Positions 31,456 to 42,930 of a DNA stretch of 64,000 nt are shown in pieces. The position numbers were made by a program, and so were the translations under genes. The stretch is from assembly GCF_910592395.1 (NCBI RefSeq), contig NC_088309.1:14264599-14328598 (forward strand), written 5' to 3'. Numbering within the stretch: the first letter of the stretch is position 1; every line of letters begins with the position of its first letter. Below the pieces are notes generated by a model. It had not been told where the DNA came from. It searched no databases and worked only from the letters and a program-made list of their open reading frames with translations. This DNA is from Lineus longissimus. Its lineage: Eukaryota > Nemertea > Pilidiophora > Heteronemertea > Lineidae.

Positions 31456-31656
31456 TTACATCAGCGACGAGAATTCCTTGACAACATCATCGGCAGTAGG
31501 GCGAGCATTATCGTCGTAATTGACACAGCTTTTGATGATATCACTCACTGTACGAGGTACACATTTGTTGTCAATAGCATGAAATAGTAAGACATTTCCC
31601 CTCATTTTCTCCATAATGACAGATATCGGATCAACGTCATCGTCCACTGACCATGC
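31456..31656 (-). pseudogene. C-terminal end of the interrupted kinase
   Basis: From the retrotransposon junction the minus strand reads WSVDDDVDPISVIMEKMRGN, through VPRTVSDIIKSCVNYD, to NARPTADDVVKEFSSLM and TAA. 'I..C...D...RPT..DVV..F' is the known final helix region of protein-kinase domains (the R of 'RPT' pairs with the APE glutamate). It continues in frame from the part at 39303-40285 once the retrotransposon and one CATGC copy are disregarded. Confidence 0.8.
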
Positions 31657-32449
31657 TGTGACGGCCGCCAAGTGCGTCCTGAAGAAATTTAAATTTGGCG
31701 CCTTAGTTTTCGCGCGCTTGGGTGGCGGCGCTGCTGTCTCAGCCTCCGCCCAACTCCATTGAATTTTAATTGTCAAAGTTTAGGACGCAGTTGTCCTCTT
31801 TTGTCCGCCTTTGCGGTGAAAGTTTCGAGGCCTTGTCAGACGGGATAAAAGTAACTATAAAGATAAAGATGTATAGAACCCCTGGAAACTATATTAGGAC
31901 CCTGTTATCCCCAAGTTATGTAACTTAGGTCACTTTTATGTGGCGGTATCCCACGACTTTTGCTCACCCATGTGTTTGTGGTTGTCTTTAGACGCCTCTA
32001 GGTGGCGACACTGTACGGATGCCCGTGTATTTTTTGTGCTAAGACAAATCTGTCCGGCCAACAGATATTGTTCGTGAAGTTGAGTCTGGGTGCCTCAGGT
32101 CCCATGGCGACCCTTTTGTAAAAGATGACTCCGGGATCTTGATATGCACGGTGTTTTGAGTATGATGTTTTGACAATACTAACAGCCACATCCACTATTT
32201 AGGGACAAACTGTTAACTGGTAGTAGATTGTACGAATCTGTGCATACATTTGTATTTTTTTTTTTATGTTCTGATCCTGGAACATTACAGAGTTTTGTAA
32301 GGTTTTGATTGTTGATTATTCGTGTCTTTCAGTCTTTTACGTCAGCCTCATCGATGTGTACTATACTCCTCACGATACGAGGTCCTCATCCAGAATAAAG
32401 ACGCCTCTATTCTCAATGAAAGTTTGAGTACATTTTTAAAGCCGCAACA
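31657..32449 (+). repeat. 5' LTR of the BEL/Pao element
   Basis: It contains a TATA-like box (TATAAA, 31856-31861) and a polyadenylation signal (AATAAA, 32394-32399), consistent with U3 and R positions. TG...CA termini. Confidence 0.95.
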
Positions 32450-32470
32450 GTAAAAGACTTTCCCGACGTA

Positions 32471-34849
32471 ATGCACCGAAGAGGACTCGATCTTTTGGCG
32501 GATGCTGCTGACAGGCAGACTACGATGTTTCTCCAACGGGAGAGTAGGAGATTGGCTAATGAACTGCAGCATATGCAGACGCAGTTGCAAGCACTGTCAG
32601 ATAGTCGGCAGAGAGCATCGAGGGACTGGATTTCCTCTCGTTGGGCGTCGACGCCCATTCCGCCACAGCCAAATTTCTTCTCCGTTGAAGCCACATGTAG
32701 CAAGGCGAGATGCACTATGCCCACTGCAGAGGCTACAGCTCATGCCGTGGATATAAATACTGGCATTGATCCTCCGCAATGCAGGACGCCTCCTGTTTTG
32801 CCTGCTAGGGACCCCAGTCCAACTAATCATGAGAAGTCCGCTGACAGTGGCTTTGATCTTTCGAAGGCAATATCGATTCTCGCCGATGTGTTGGTGCGGC
32901 GGGGGGAAGGACTTCCTAAAAAGGAACCGGAGGTTTTCAAAGGCGACATCTTTTCGTATCCATCCTGGAAAAATTCATTTAATGTGTTGGTTGAGGGCAG
33001 ATACCCATCAGCTATGGACAGATTGTACTATCTCGGTCGTTACACTGCAGGAGATGCAAAGCGTTGCATTAAAGGCCTGCTTGATTTGAACACCTGTGAA
33101 GCATATGCTAAGGCAAAGCAGATTCTCGAAGAGCGTTTCGGAGATCGGTTGAAGTTGTCTGAGAACTTTCGTAATCGTTTAGACAAGTGGCCGTCAGTCA
33201 AGCCTGGTGACGGTAAAGGCATGCAGGAGCTATCGGATTTCTTGTGCGAGTGTGAGACGGCTATGACCAGTTTGTCAAATCTGAGTATTTTGAACGACGC
33301 GATTGAGCAACGCCGTGTGATAGACAAGTTACCTCGTTTTATGCAAGAAAGGTGGCTCACAGTTGTGGATAAATGGAGATTTGGAGCCGATAGTGACGGG
33401 TCCGGCCAGGTTGTGAACGACTCATATCCACCATTTTCCAGACTTGTACAGTTTGTAAAGAAACACGCGCGAATCATGTCAAATCCAATCCTGGACAGCT
33501 CGTCCAGCGCACCTACCAAATCCGTTGTTAGTGTGAAACCTGCGCAGAGATCCAGCTTCGCTACCGGAACAGAAACTATAACTGAAAAGGCCACAGGGCC
33601 AACAAAGTGTGTGCTCTGTTCAAAGGACAACACTCATGCAATTGACTCATGTGTGAAATTCAAGAATATGTCTCTTAGTGATAGAAAGGAAGCCGTAAAG
33701 AAGCATGGGTTGTGCCTGGGGTGCCTTAAATGGGGTCATCGGGTTAGGGACTGCAAAAGCAAGCATAAATGCAAAACCTGCTCTCGTGCCCACCCCACGC
33801 TTCTTCACGACGACTCTTTCAAACCTGTTGAATCTACTGTGCATTGTACAGAGTCAAGTGATGTGGGCTCAGAATGTCTGCACACTATGATTGTGCCAGT
33901 GTATGTGTATCATGAAGACGACCCCTCGCGGGAGGTGTTGGTTTACACATTGTTGGATGATCAATCTGACACTTGTTTCGTATCTGAGTCAGTGCTGGAG
34001 GGCATTGATAAGAGAGGTGATAGCACCTTTCTCAAAATCAACACAGTGTTGGCAGAAGGTGTTGTGCCAGCTGAGCGGGTGACAGGCCTCATGGTCCGGG
34101 GTTTTGGTGAATCTGCAAAAATAAGCCTCCCTGTAGTCTTTTCGCGTAAAGGCATCGGTGCCTGCCGCTCACAGATACCGCGTCAAACCAGCGCGAAACA
34201 GTGGCGCCACCTCAAAGGGGTGGCACCTAAGATTATGCCATACCGTGAGGATATCGAGATTGGCATGTTGATCGGTCAAAATTGCGCGCGCGCCATCAGG
34301 CCAAGGCAAATTGTCGCTGGGGGAGAAGATGATCCGTATGGTGTTAAAACGGCGCTAGGTTGGGGCGTGGTTGGCAGGATGGATAAATTAGGGTCAAGGC
34401 TTGCTAATTCACAAGATCGTTTCGTGTACAGAGCTCGTACAAAAGAAATTAACCCCTCTTATATTTTGCAGGTACTCGGCCAAGACTTTGCCGATACTAA
34501 TGATGTTGATTCTCATTCTCTATCTGTTGAAGACAGGTTGTTCATTGAAAAGGTTTCCAGTGGCATCAAACTCCGTGATGATGGACACTTTGAAATTCCC
34601 CTCCCGTTTCGTGAGGACCAGGTGAGACTTCCCAACAACCGAGTGATGGCTATGAAGCGTGCGCAGAGTCTCAAGGCGAGGATTAGAAAGGATGCTAAGT
34701 ATGGTGAAGAATATGTGAAATTCATGAGTAAGCTCATAGATGCCGGCCAGGCTGAGAGAGTGCCAGAAAACGAATTAGATCTGGACAATGGTTCTGTATG
34801 GTACATTCCCCATCACATGGTCTCACATCCTCACAAGGAGGGTAAGTAA
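32471..34849 (+). CDS. BEL/Pao Gag and protease polyprotein, N-terminal part
   Basis: The frame has 792 codons. Around residues 150-280 lies the Gag-like DUF1759 region (PEVFKGDIFSYPSWKNSF). A CCHC zinc knuckle, CLGCLKWGHRVRDC, is at about residue 415, followed by a second Cys/His cluster (CKTCSRAHPTLLH). The aspartic protease (DUF1758 type) has LLDDQSDTCF at about 494. The reverse transcriptase begins near residue 740 and is cut by an in-frame TAA at 34847-34849, after which the same frame stays open. In this family Gag-Pol is one polyprotein, so the stop is a lesion or error. Start chosen as the first ATG 22 bases after the LTR. Confidence 0.9.
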   Translation: MHRRGLDLLADAADRQTTMFLQRESRRLANELQHMQTQLQALSDSRQRASRDWISSRWASTPIPPQPNFFSVEATCSKARCTMPTAEATAHAVDINTGIDPPQCRTPPVLPARDPSPTNHEKSADSGFDLSKAISILADVLVRRGEGLPKKEPEVFKGDIFSYPSWKNSFNVLVEGRYPSAMDRLYYLGRYTAGDAKRCIKGLLDLNTCEAYAKAKQILEERFGDRLKLSENFRNRLDKWPSVKPGDGKGMQELSDFLCECETAMTSLSNLSILNDAIEQRRVIDKLPRFMQERWLTVVDKWRFGADSDGSGQVVNDSYPPFSRLVQFVKKHARIMSNPILDSSSSAPTKSVVSVKPAQRSSFATGTETITEKATGPTKCVLCSKDNTHAIDSCVKFKNMSLSDRKEAVKKHGLCLGCLKWGHRVRDCKSKHKCKTCSRAHPTLLHDDSFKPVESTVHCTESSDVGSECLHTMIVPVYVYHEDDPSREVLVYTLLDDQSDTCFVSESVLEGIDKRGDSTFLKINTVLAEGVVPAERVTGLMVRGFGESAKISLPVVFSRKGIGACRSQIPRQTSAKQWRHLKGVAPKIMPYREDIEIGMLIGQNCARAIRPRQIVAGGEDDPYGVKTALGWGVVGRMDKLGSRLANSQDRFVYRARTKEINPSYILQVLGQDFADTNDVDSHSLSVEDRLFIEKVSSGIKLRDDGHFEIPLPFREDQVRLPNNRVMAMKRAQSLKARIRKDAKYGEEYVKFMSKLIDAGQAERVPENELDLDNGSVWYIPHHMVSHPHKEGK

Positions 34850-37800
34850 AGGGTCGTGTTTGATTGCGCCGCGTCCTATCAAGGAGAGGCATTAAATGGC
34901 CATTTGCTCCGGGGACCGGATTTAATAAACAATCTTGTCGGTGTCCTGGCCCGCTTCAGGAAGGAAGAAGTGGCATTCACGTGTGATGTCCAGGGTATGT
35001 TTCTACAGGTGGTCGTGCCCCCCCCCGCCACAGAAATTATTTGCGATTTCTGTGGTGGGAGGACGGCGATGTCAGCAAGGAGCCAGTTGTTTACAGGTGT
35101 ACTGTGCATCTATTTGGCGCGACCTCGTCTGCAAATTGCGCAAACTATGCCCTAAAGGCAACAGCTGAGAGATTCAAGGACGACTACGAGCCCCAGGTGG
35201 CGAATTTCTTTAACAGGAATTTCTATGTAGATGATGGGGCCACCTCCGTTTTGACAACAAGTCAGGCTATTAGCCTAGCTTTGGGCTCTGTGAGTATGGC
35301 TGGGAAGGGAGGGTTCACCCTTCACAAGATACTTTGCAACAATAAAGAGATGTTGAAACATATTCCCAATCAATACTTGTCAGAGAACCTCCAATGTCTT
35401 GAGCTTGGTAATACTCAACTACCTGTTGAAAAGACTCTAGGAGTTGTGTGGTGTGTTGAATCTGACATGCTACGATTTAGGGTGGAGCTCAAAGACAAGC
35501 CATTGACCAGACGTGGCTTGTTATCCACCGTCAGTTCCATCTATGATCCCCTTGGTCTAATATCGCCTTTCATACTTACAGGAAAACGAATACTGAAGGA
35601 GTTGTGTTTGACTGGTTCTTCCTGGGACGACCCTCTTCCTGACAATGTAAGGAACGAGTGGGAAAGATGGAGGACCGAGCTGCTAGAATTGCCCAAGGTT
35701 TCCATTCCTAGGTGTTATCGGGCTGGCACGCTTGAAGGGCCGGTGACTAATGTCGAGCTACATCATTTCAGTGATGCTTGCTTCTCTGGGTATGGTCAGT
35801 GCAGTTATGTTCGGCTTGAAGACGCTACCGGTAACTGCACTACTTCTCTGGTGATGGCCAAGTCGAGGGTTACTCCTGCCAAAGCTGTGACAATTCCCAG
35901 GCTGGAGTTAACTGCGGCACTCCTGTCAGCTAGGGTTGGTAAGTTCCTTGGCAAAGAACTAGATTATGACCAGATAGAACATTTCTACTATACTGATAGC
36001 ATGGTTGTGCTTGGCTATGTGAATAATGAAAGCAGAAATTTTCACATTTTTGTTGCAAATAGGGTGCAGGAAATTAGAGACTTGACTAACATAGCCAATT
36101 GGAGAAATGTTGACACTGCGCAGAATCCTGCTGACATAGCATCACGTGGCATGAATGTTTCTGAGCTTTCAGCTAGCCGCCTTTGGTGGCAGGGCCCAGA
36201 ATTTCTCGTTTCAGGACCAGTGCCGACCCTTCCTGAATGTCCAGTGGTGAAAGATGACCCTGAGCTGAAGAAGTTCGTGTTCAAGACAGATGTTGTTCCT
36301 GTACCAGAGGTGCCTGACATGGAAAGCAGGTTCGCCAACTTCTCCTCTCTGTTGAAACTGAAGAGGGCCATGGCTGTGAGCATGAAGTATGCCATAAAAT
36401 TAAAGAACAAGGATCCTGACACTTGTCCTCCAGTCACTACTGATGACCTGAAGCAGGCAGAGGATCAGATAATAAGGTTAGTCCAAGGTAAGGCGTATCC
36501 TGAAGAGCTAGCATCCCTGAGCAAAGGGACTAGATCTGCTGTCAAAGCTGGCAGCAAAATTGCGCCATTGGATCCCTTCCTGGATGATAAGGGGATTATT
36601 AGAGTTGGTGGTCGCCTGAGTCGATCATCCATGTCATATGAAGTCAAGCATCCAGTCTTGATTCCGCGTACTTGTCACTTAGCTAGCTTGATAGTTAAAC
36701 ATTTCCACCAGAAGGTTGGTCATTCCGGTAGAGGAATGACGTTAAACAGTATCAGACAGGCTGGGTTTTGGATTGTAAATGCCCGGTCGATAGTTGCTAA
36801 GTTCATCATGGGCTGTGTGTGTTGTAGAAAGCTTCGGGGAAACCCCTGTGTTCAAAAAATGTCTGACCTGCCTACCGACCGCTTGGAGCCAGCCGCCCCC
36901 TTCAGCTATGCTGCCGTTGATCTATTTGGCCCTTTCACTGTCAAGTCCGGTCGTAGCGAACCCAAGCGTTGGGGTGTTATGTTCACGTGTTTGGCCAGTC
37001 GTGCGATTCATATCGAGACCGCAAATCAATTGACCACAGATTCATTTCTCAATGCGTACCGCCGATGTGTGAGTAGACGTGGCAAAATCCGATTTTTGCG
37101 ATGCGATCGTGGTTCGAACTTCGTAGGTGGACAGAATCAATTGTTAGCAGCGTTGCAGGAAATGGATCGCGATAAAATCAAGCATGAGTTGCTGAAAGAC
37201 GATTGTGACTGGGTTGATTTCGAAATGAACTTTCCTGTGAGCAGTCACATGGGCGGTGTGTGGGAACGAATGATTGGCGCAGCGCGTAAGGTGTTGTCTG
37301 CTCTGCTCATGGGCACAGGAGCTCAGCTTGATGACGAGTTGTTACGTACATTACTCTGCGAGGTTGAGTACATAGTTAACTCGCGCCCGTTAACAGTTGT
37401 AGATTCCACTTCTGCGGACCTAGAGCCCCTGTCACCAATTCAGCTGCTTACCCTGAAATCTCAGGTGGTGAAGCCACCACCGGGCAAGTTCGTTAAACAG
37501 GACATATACTCTAAGAAAAGGTGGCGTTGTGTACAGGCTCTTGCTAACCAATTTTGGGAGCGTTGGGGTGGCGAATTTTTGGTAATGCTGCAGCCTAGGA
37601 AGAAATGGCTCAGCCAGCAGAGAAATCTTGAGCCTGGTGATGTTCTAATGCTCGTAGAAGAGGGCCAGCCTAGATGCGCATGGCCTCTGGCTCGTGTTAC
37701 AAAGGTGTGTCCTAGTCAGGACAAGTTGGTCAGAAAGGTTGAAATTTTTGTTGGGAAAACCAAATCCCTGTTGGATAGACCAGTACATAAGTTGATCCTC

Positions 37801-37851
37801 CTGGTAAAGAACCGGGACAATCCTGTTGAGGAGAGTGAAACTCTGGAGTAG
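34850..37851 (+). CDS. BEL/Pao Pol: reverse transcriptase, RNase H, integrase (frameshifted)
   Basis: After the TAA the original frame continues to a run of nine C (35018-35026), where the coding frame changes. The main frame is then 35041-37851. The RT catalytic motif is FYVDD (about residue 61 of that frame). RNase H-like Pao segments include SDACFSGYG (about 245) and [11 protein letters not shown]. The integrase zinc-binding H2C2 motif lies around residues 545-592. The DDE core has D in [10 protein letters not shown] in RCDRGSNF and E in VWERMIGAA, with 52 residues between the last two. A DUF5641-type C-terminus ([10 protein letters not shown]...GDVLML) follows. Ends TAG. Confidence 0.9.
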
Positions 37852-38504
37852 TTGAGCCTTTTCGTGGGCCGGGTTCTGGTTTTTGGGCTCCAGGACCTGG
37901 GTCATGGATTGTGCTACATGTATGAGTTAGTCTTGACTGGGATGAGAGAAATCTGACAGTTATTTTGTTTCCTATGACTGTGTGATTTCTCTTCCCCCTT
38001 GGTATAGGTTGCTAATTTGAAGCAACTGGTGCTTATATGTAAAGATTACTCGTGGGAGCAAATAGACATTTTTCTATAAAACATGATGTTTGCACTTCTC
38101 TGTATTTTGAATTTTTACCTGCGTGTAATTAAGATAGTGTATTTGTGTACTGTACATGTTTGTGATGCTTAAGAGGGGTTTTTGAAGCATTATGAGCAAG
38201 AAAGTTGGAAAGGTTTCGGTTTCATAGTGGAAATTTGAATTTCCTAGTTGCTTAGATAGCAGAGTGAAAAGTTGAATGTGTCTGTAAGTTTAGTTTGACT
38301 GACTTTCTGTTTTAAGGTCATTTCAGCAAAGTTTAAAGCTGAACCGTGGAATTTGAGGTTCACTTGATATGTTTAAAGCTGACCTGTGTTTTTAATGGTC
38401 ACTGTTTTGGTTCTGATTTCAATAGTTTTTTGTTTTTTTTTGACTTTGTGAGGTGAATTGTATAGTGTTTGTAAACTGTTTTGGGCAATAGTTTAGGAGA
38501 GGCA

Positions 38505-39297
38505 TGTGACGGCCGCCAAGTGCGTCCTGAAGAAATTTGAATTTGGCGCCTTAGTTTTCGCGCGCTTGGGTGGCGGCGCTGCTGTCTCAGCTTCCGCCCA
38601 ACTCCATTGAATTTTAATTGTCAAAGTTTAGGACGCAGTTGTCCTCTTTTGTCCGCCTTTGCGGTGAAAGTTTCGAGGCCTTGTCAGACGGGATAAAGGT
38701 AACTATAAAGATAAAGATGTATAGAACCCCTGGAAACTATATTAGGACCCTGTTATCCCCAAGTTATGTAACTTAGGTCACTTTTATGTGGCGGTGTCCC
38801 ACGACTTTTGCTCACCCATGTGTTTGTGGTTGTCTTTAGACGCCTCTAGGTGGCGACACTGTACGGATGCCCGTGTATTTTTTGTGCTAAGACAAATCTG
38901 TCCGGCCAACAGATATTGTTCGTGAAGTTGAGTCTGGGTGCCTCAGGTCCCATGGCGACCCTTTTGTAAAAGATGACTCCGGGATCTTGATATGCACGGT
39001 GTTTTGAGTATGATGTTTTGACAACACTAACAGCCACATCCACTATTTAGGGACAAACTGTTAACTGGTAGTAGATTGTACGAATCTGTGCATGCATTTG
39101 TATTTTATTTTTTATGTTCTGATCCTGGAACATTACAGAGTTTTGTAAGGTTTTGATTGTTGATTATTCGTGTCTTTCAGTCTTTTACGTCAGCCTCATC
39201 GATGTGTACTATACTCCTCACGATACGAGGTCCTCATCCAGAATAAAGACGCCTCTATTCTCAATGAAAGTTTGAGTACATTTTTAAAGCCGCAACA
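38505..39297 (+). repeat. 3' LTR of the BEL/Pao element
   Basis: Same length (793 bases) as the 5' LTR, with about seven substitutions by eye. The 650 bases between the pol stop and this LTR are non-coding. Confidence 0.95.
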
Positions 39298-40285
39298 CAT
39301 GCATCTTGCTCAGTAAAGAACTCGATGAACAGTAATCCTAATGACCAGATGTCAGTGGGAGGAGAGGTTTTGGTGCCACTGACTAAACACTCCGGAGCCA
39401 TGTATGCGGGAGTGCCACTGCCTCGGCCAACTGTGGTTGTTGTTGCTGCAGCAATCGACTTAATGCGGCTGACACCCAAGTCACAGAGTTTGGTGGTGAA
39501 ACAATCTTTCTTTATCAAAACATTTCTTGGTTTTATGTCCTGATGGAGAACGATAGGCTTCAAGGCATGCATGTAGGCTAACCCCCTGCGCACACTGCCT
39601 AGCAATGAATATTTTGTTTTCGGGATTTATTTGCATATCCATTTTTGTTTGTTCGTCGAAGATTGCGTCCTCCATGTTGCAACCCCTCATATATTCATGT
39701 ACAAGATGAACAGCAGATGTTTCTCTGGCAACAGCCAAAAACTGCACAATATTTGGGTGCCTCAACCTAGTATTGATTTCTATTTCTTTTTCAACTTGGC
39801 GCATCATAGCTATTTTGCTCCTCTTGTTGATTGGCACCTTTTTAACTGCTACTTCGGAGCCAGCCCAGGTTCCCTTGTATACGGTTCCAAAAGATCCAAC
39901 TCCTAACGCGGATTGATAATTGATGTTCAGCTCTTCAACGGCAACTTCTGGAACAGCAGTGGAATTTCCTGGTGTGGGATCAACCTGTTCTTTCGCATCC
40001 TCTGTCTCTGTGACAGAAATAATCTGCACCGATTTGGACATCTGAGAAAGATCGGCAAACGACACCTGACAGGAATATACTCCAGGTTCCTGAACGACGA
40101 TCAGGCTAACTGTCGGGCCTTTGGCAATGGACATATTGTCTTTGTACCATTCGTAAAGTATTTCATCACTCTCTCCAGCGACCACCCCAATTACAAGGTT
40201 GTTTTCATCTTGTCCCCATACTTCTAGCGGACTGTGCAGAATTATCCCATCGACGCCGACAACATATTTCAGCATCAACAAATTT
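39298..40285 (-). pseudogene. Ig-domain plus TKL-like protein kinase, main exon (disrupted)
   Basis: The exon opens after an acceptor-like ATTGCATAG in phase 2. An Ig-like domain comes first (ILYEWYKDN, then EPGVYSCQV), then the kinase: glycine loop GVGSFGTVYKG, lysine in VAVKK, C-helix EKEIEINTRLRHPN, catalytic loop HQDIKPRN (HQD in place of HRD), DLG in place of DFG, MAPE, and DIWSLGLL. It is cut at FFTEQDA by the BEL/Pao element, with the remainder at 31456-31656. A run of five G (minus strand; C at 39582-39586) shifts the frame between RQCAQG and LAYMHALKP, by one base too many. A phosphotransferase role is expected from the motifs. Exons further 5' were not found. Confidence 0.8.
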
Positions 40286-40992
40286 CTATGCAATTAACGA
40301 TGAAAAAATACAAAAACTACGCGTATTCCATATTTATGAGCAACAGTGTACAATATATCCAAGAGATAATTTTTGCATAAATGGCATTCCATATGTTGGT
40401 CAGGCAATCATGGAATTGGTCAACGTTCGTTTACCAAAAAAGGCATGTCAGTCGGCCAGAGTCCTCTATTAAAACCTGTGTACATTACATGTACATTGTT
40501 GTGCATACGTTTTGGTAAAAAAAGTACACCTTGGACCAATCAATCTGCACAAAATTTTATATATGTCAAGAAGAACCCTTTGCCAATAGCATAATAAAGT
40601 TTTAAAAAATTCCAATACCGATTGCCTGAGAAAAAAAGATTTCCGTACACCATATCCATCAAAACGTCACTGGCGCATTGATATGGCCCTGTCAAAGTAC
40701 AAGTTTTAAACTGACCAGTGAGACCACATTTTCTTAAATATATTATCAAAAAGCATATTTCTGTGATGACCTGGATTAAGAATCAACCACAGATTGAGAA
40801 TTAATTCCACTTTGGTCCATCCCAGCCATGTATTTACCACAACTTGACATTTTGATAAGCTCTATGTGACTAGTGCCACACTTCCGGTCGTGGATGAATA
40901 CGTCTCTGCCCAGTCATGGTGCATGTCATGATGTCGTGGATGTGGCGGTTGTTGTGATATCATGGATATTGGCCCTAGTATTTAGCATGTTT
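40286..40992. other. Intron or intergenic; no gene supported
   Basis: Upstream of the kinase exon I see no further Ig or signal-peptide exon. A minus-strand frame at 40540-40749 contains LTGPYQCASD, vaguely like an Ig F-strand, but has no other Ig features. Confidence 0.35.
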
Positions 40993-41694
40993 TCAGGTAT
41001 AATTATAAAAGTAATTACCTTTATCGTCAACCACTGCTTGCACGTTGATGGAGTGATATCCCTTCCTGTTTACAAAAGTTGCTTCGTAGGCTGGAGCTGG
41101 AGGAACTTGTGCGGGTTGTTCTGCTTCTTCCATGGCTTCGCCTTCGCGATCTGCAGGCATGGGCAGTGCAGCTGCATGTGCAGGATCAGGAGTATGTAGG
41201 CCTATCTGGTCATCTTGCATCTCCTGGTCGTTCTTAGCAGCATTGGCTGGGTCTGGGATGTGATCAGCATCAGGACGTGGCTCACTGGGGCATATTATTC
41301 TGATGTGCGTGCCGTCGATGCATCCCAATACTTTGGGAAAATGAGAGATCGCATAGAATCCAGCTTGAATTCGACGCCTCTCCTCCACCGACTGGGGCCA
41401 CACAATAAAACCGAAAGTGTCCCCAATAACTTCAAAGAAAGCTCCAGATGCAAAATAACGGAGAGCAATCAAGACTTGCACCTCAGGCGAAATTGCATGG
41501 CTTCTGTCGGTCGCACTTTCAATGTCCTCCCTGAGCATTTCAACTATCAAAACAATGGTTTCTCTGCAAAAACGGTATCTTTTAAAAAGTTTATTGTCAT
41601 TGAAGAACTCCAAGTGGTTGATTCTTTGTCTAAAATGCCGTGGAGCTTGAAAAAATGGCTGAAAAGCCACAAACAGGGCCTGGTTGTCCACCAT
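40993..41694 (-). pseudogene. PIF/Harbinger transposase, N-terminal half with internal deletion
   Basis: The frame runs MVDNQALFVAFQPF, then an ALRYFASGAFFEVIGDTFG stretch, then WPQSVEERRRIQAGFY, then VLGCIDGTHIRI with the first catalytic Asp. Compared with HARBI1-type proteins about 25 residues of the helix-turn-helix region are missing between DTFG and the WPQS segment. An acidic, Pro/Ala-rich insert of about 75 residues precedes NRKGYHSINVQAVVDDKG, where the frame meets a donor-like GTAATT. The remaining D and E residues are not found downstream, so the gene is truncated. Confidence 0.75.
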
Positions 41695-41885
41695 TTTGTT
41701 TCAGCTAACTCCAAAATAGGGATTTATCTTGGTGTTAGGAGGTCAGTTAAAGTTAGCGTTAACTTAACGCTACTTTTAAATAATTTTCTTTCTTGCAACG
41801 CAAATTAACTTTTTGGAGTTAAGTTAACGCCAAGATAAACTAACAGTGATTTTTAACTATTTTTTACTTTTGTGCAACCGGCCCC
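41695..41885 (-). mobile_element. Terminal region of the truncated Harbinger element
   Basis: Upstream of the transposase are subterminal TTAACG-rich repeats, including the perfect palindrome TAGCGTTAACTTAACGCTA (41754-41772), and a terminus that reads GGGGCCGGTTGCACAAAAGT on the minus strand, ending at 41885. GC-rich ends followed by TTGCACAAA are typical of Harbinger termini. The matching far end was not found. Confidence 0.5.
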
Positions 41886-42930
41886 TGAAGGATTGTCCTT
41901 GTTTGTTATGCAGATTTGAGTTTCCCTTTGTTAAAACCAGTTTGGTGATATTTATTTACATGTTGTAGGGAATTTATGTCATTCAGTAAAATGTTTCTTT
42001 ATGATACTGTAAACCACGTTATTAGCCAAATCTGCTAACAAACCAATCAAACAGATGCAGGATGATTTTCTTGAATCGAACTGTCGATGTTGTTTTGTTT
42101 TGTTCTTGGTCCTGGGGCTTTTTATCAAAAATTTATTTCTGGCACATTTTCAAATAAAATTACAATAAATCACTGATACTGTTATTTTCGAGGCGTCCTA
42201 CTAATTGTACCTTTCGTAATTCACTCGGATATTTACAAACTTTAATAATTTTATTTTGGTGCATTCAAAACATAACAATCTGTGATTGAAGGTAAAAATT
42301 CTAGTAATTGGATTAAAGCGTATTTCCTACGACAAATACAATGCTCTTCTCTCGCTTCCGAAGATATCAAAGCATCGTCAAGACATACGAAAGTTATTGC
42401 ATGGAACCCTATTGCGGACCCTATTGTCCACATGTTCAGCAGGCCTAATCCAGCTAACTGATCTGCGCCTGACTTATGAATAGGAAATGAGACTTTTCAT
42501 TTTCAGCGCCTGAGAAAATGTCAAAAGTAGGCTGAATCATTAGTGTGCGAAATCCCCTTTAAGTGTTTACAAAAGTAATGATATAGAAATAAAATGTATC
42601 AATGAAGGATGATATATTCTGCACCAGGAGATCTTTATTTACTGACAATATGCCGCGTACAAAAACAGCGCCCCGTACATAAAGCTTAAACATATATAGC
42701 ATTCATAATTATATTGCTGCGTACAAAAATAAACAAACAATATTTGCGACCGGATAGCAGTCGATATCAGCAAGTTCGGGTGACGAAATTGTGTGTACAG
42801 GTTTTTGAGATGGTAAATAAACTGCATACCATGAAATTTCTTTTTTTGTCGCAATAAGATCCTAGATATTTGTATTTCAAGGAGGAAAGGGACTTAAAAA
42901 TCTGCATAACTGTCCTATTTTTCAGTTCAT
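41886..42930. other. Intergenic; no gene supported
   Basis: AT-rich DNA without a recognisable reading frame or repeat structure. A short duplicated motif GCCGCGTACAAAAA / GCTGCGTACAAAAA lies at about 42650 and 42717. Confidence 0.4.

Larger units (their letters stand above)
31652..39302 (+). mobile_element. Full-length BEL/Pao LTR retrotransposon with CATGC target duplication
   Basis: Two LTRs of 793 bases each (31657-32449 and 38505-39297), starting TGTGACGG and ending GCAACA, flank gag and pol. CATGC occurs at 31652-31656 and 39298-39302, the expected 5-bp duplication. By eye the LTRs differ at about seven positions, so the insertion is young. It sits in the kinase gene in the opposite orientation. 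A purine-rich tract (TTTAGGAGAGGCA) precedes the 3' LTR. No standard primer-binding site was recognised after the 5' LTR. Pol carries a nonsense codon and a frameshift, so this copy is probably not autonomous as written. Confidence 0.95.

Noticed and set aside
33040-33633. 197-codon minus-strand frame
   Set aside because: Shadow of the BEL gag frame on the other strand, with no domain.
40540-40749. Possible extra Ig exon of the kinase (LTGPYQCASD)
   Set aside because: Only one short motif matches; no partner cysteine or tryptophan at Ig spacing and no convincing splice sites.
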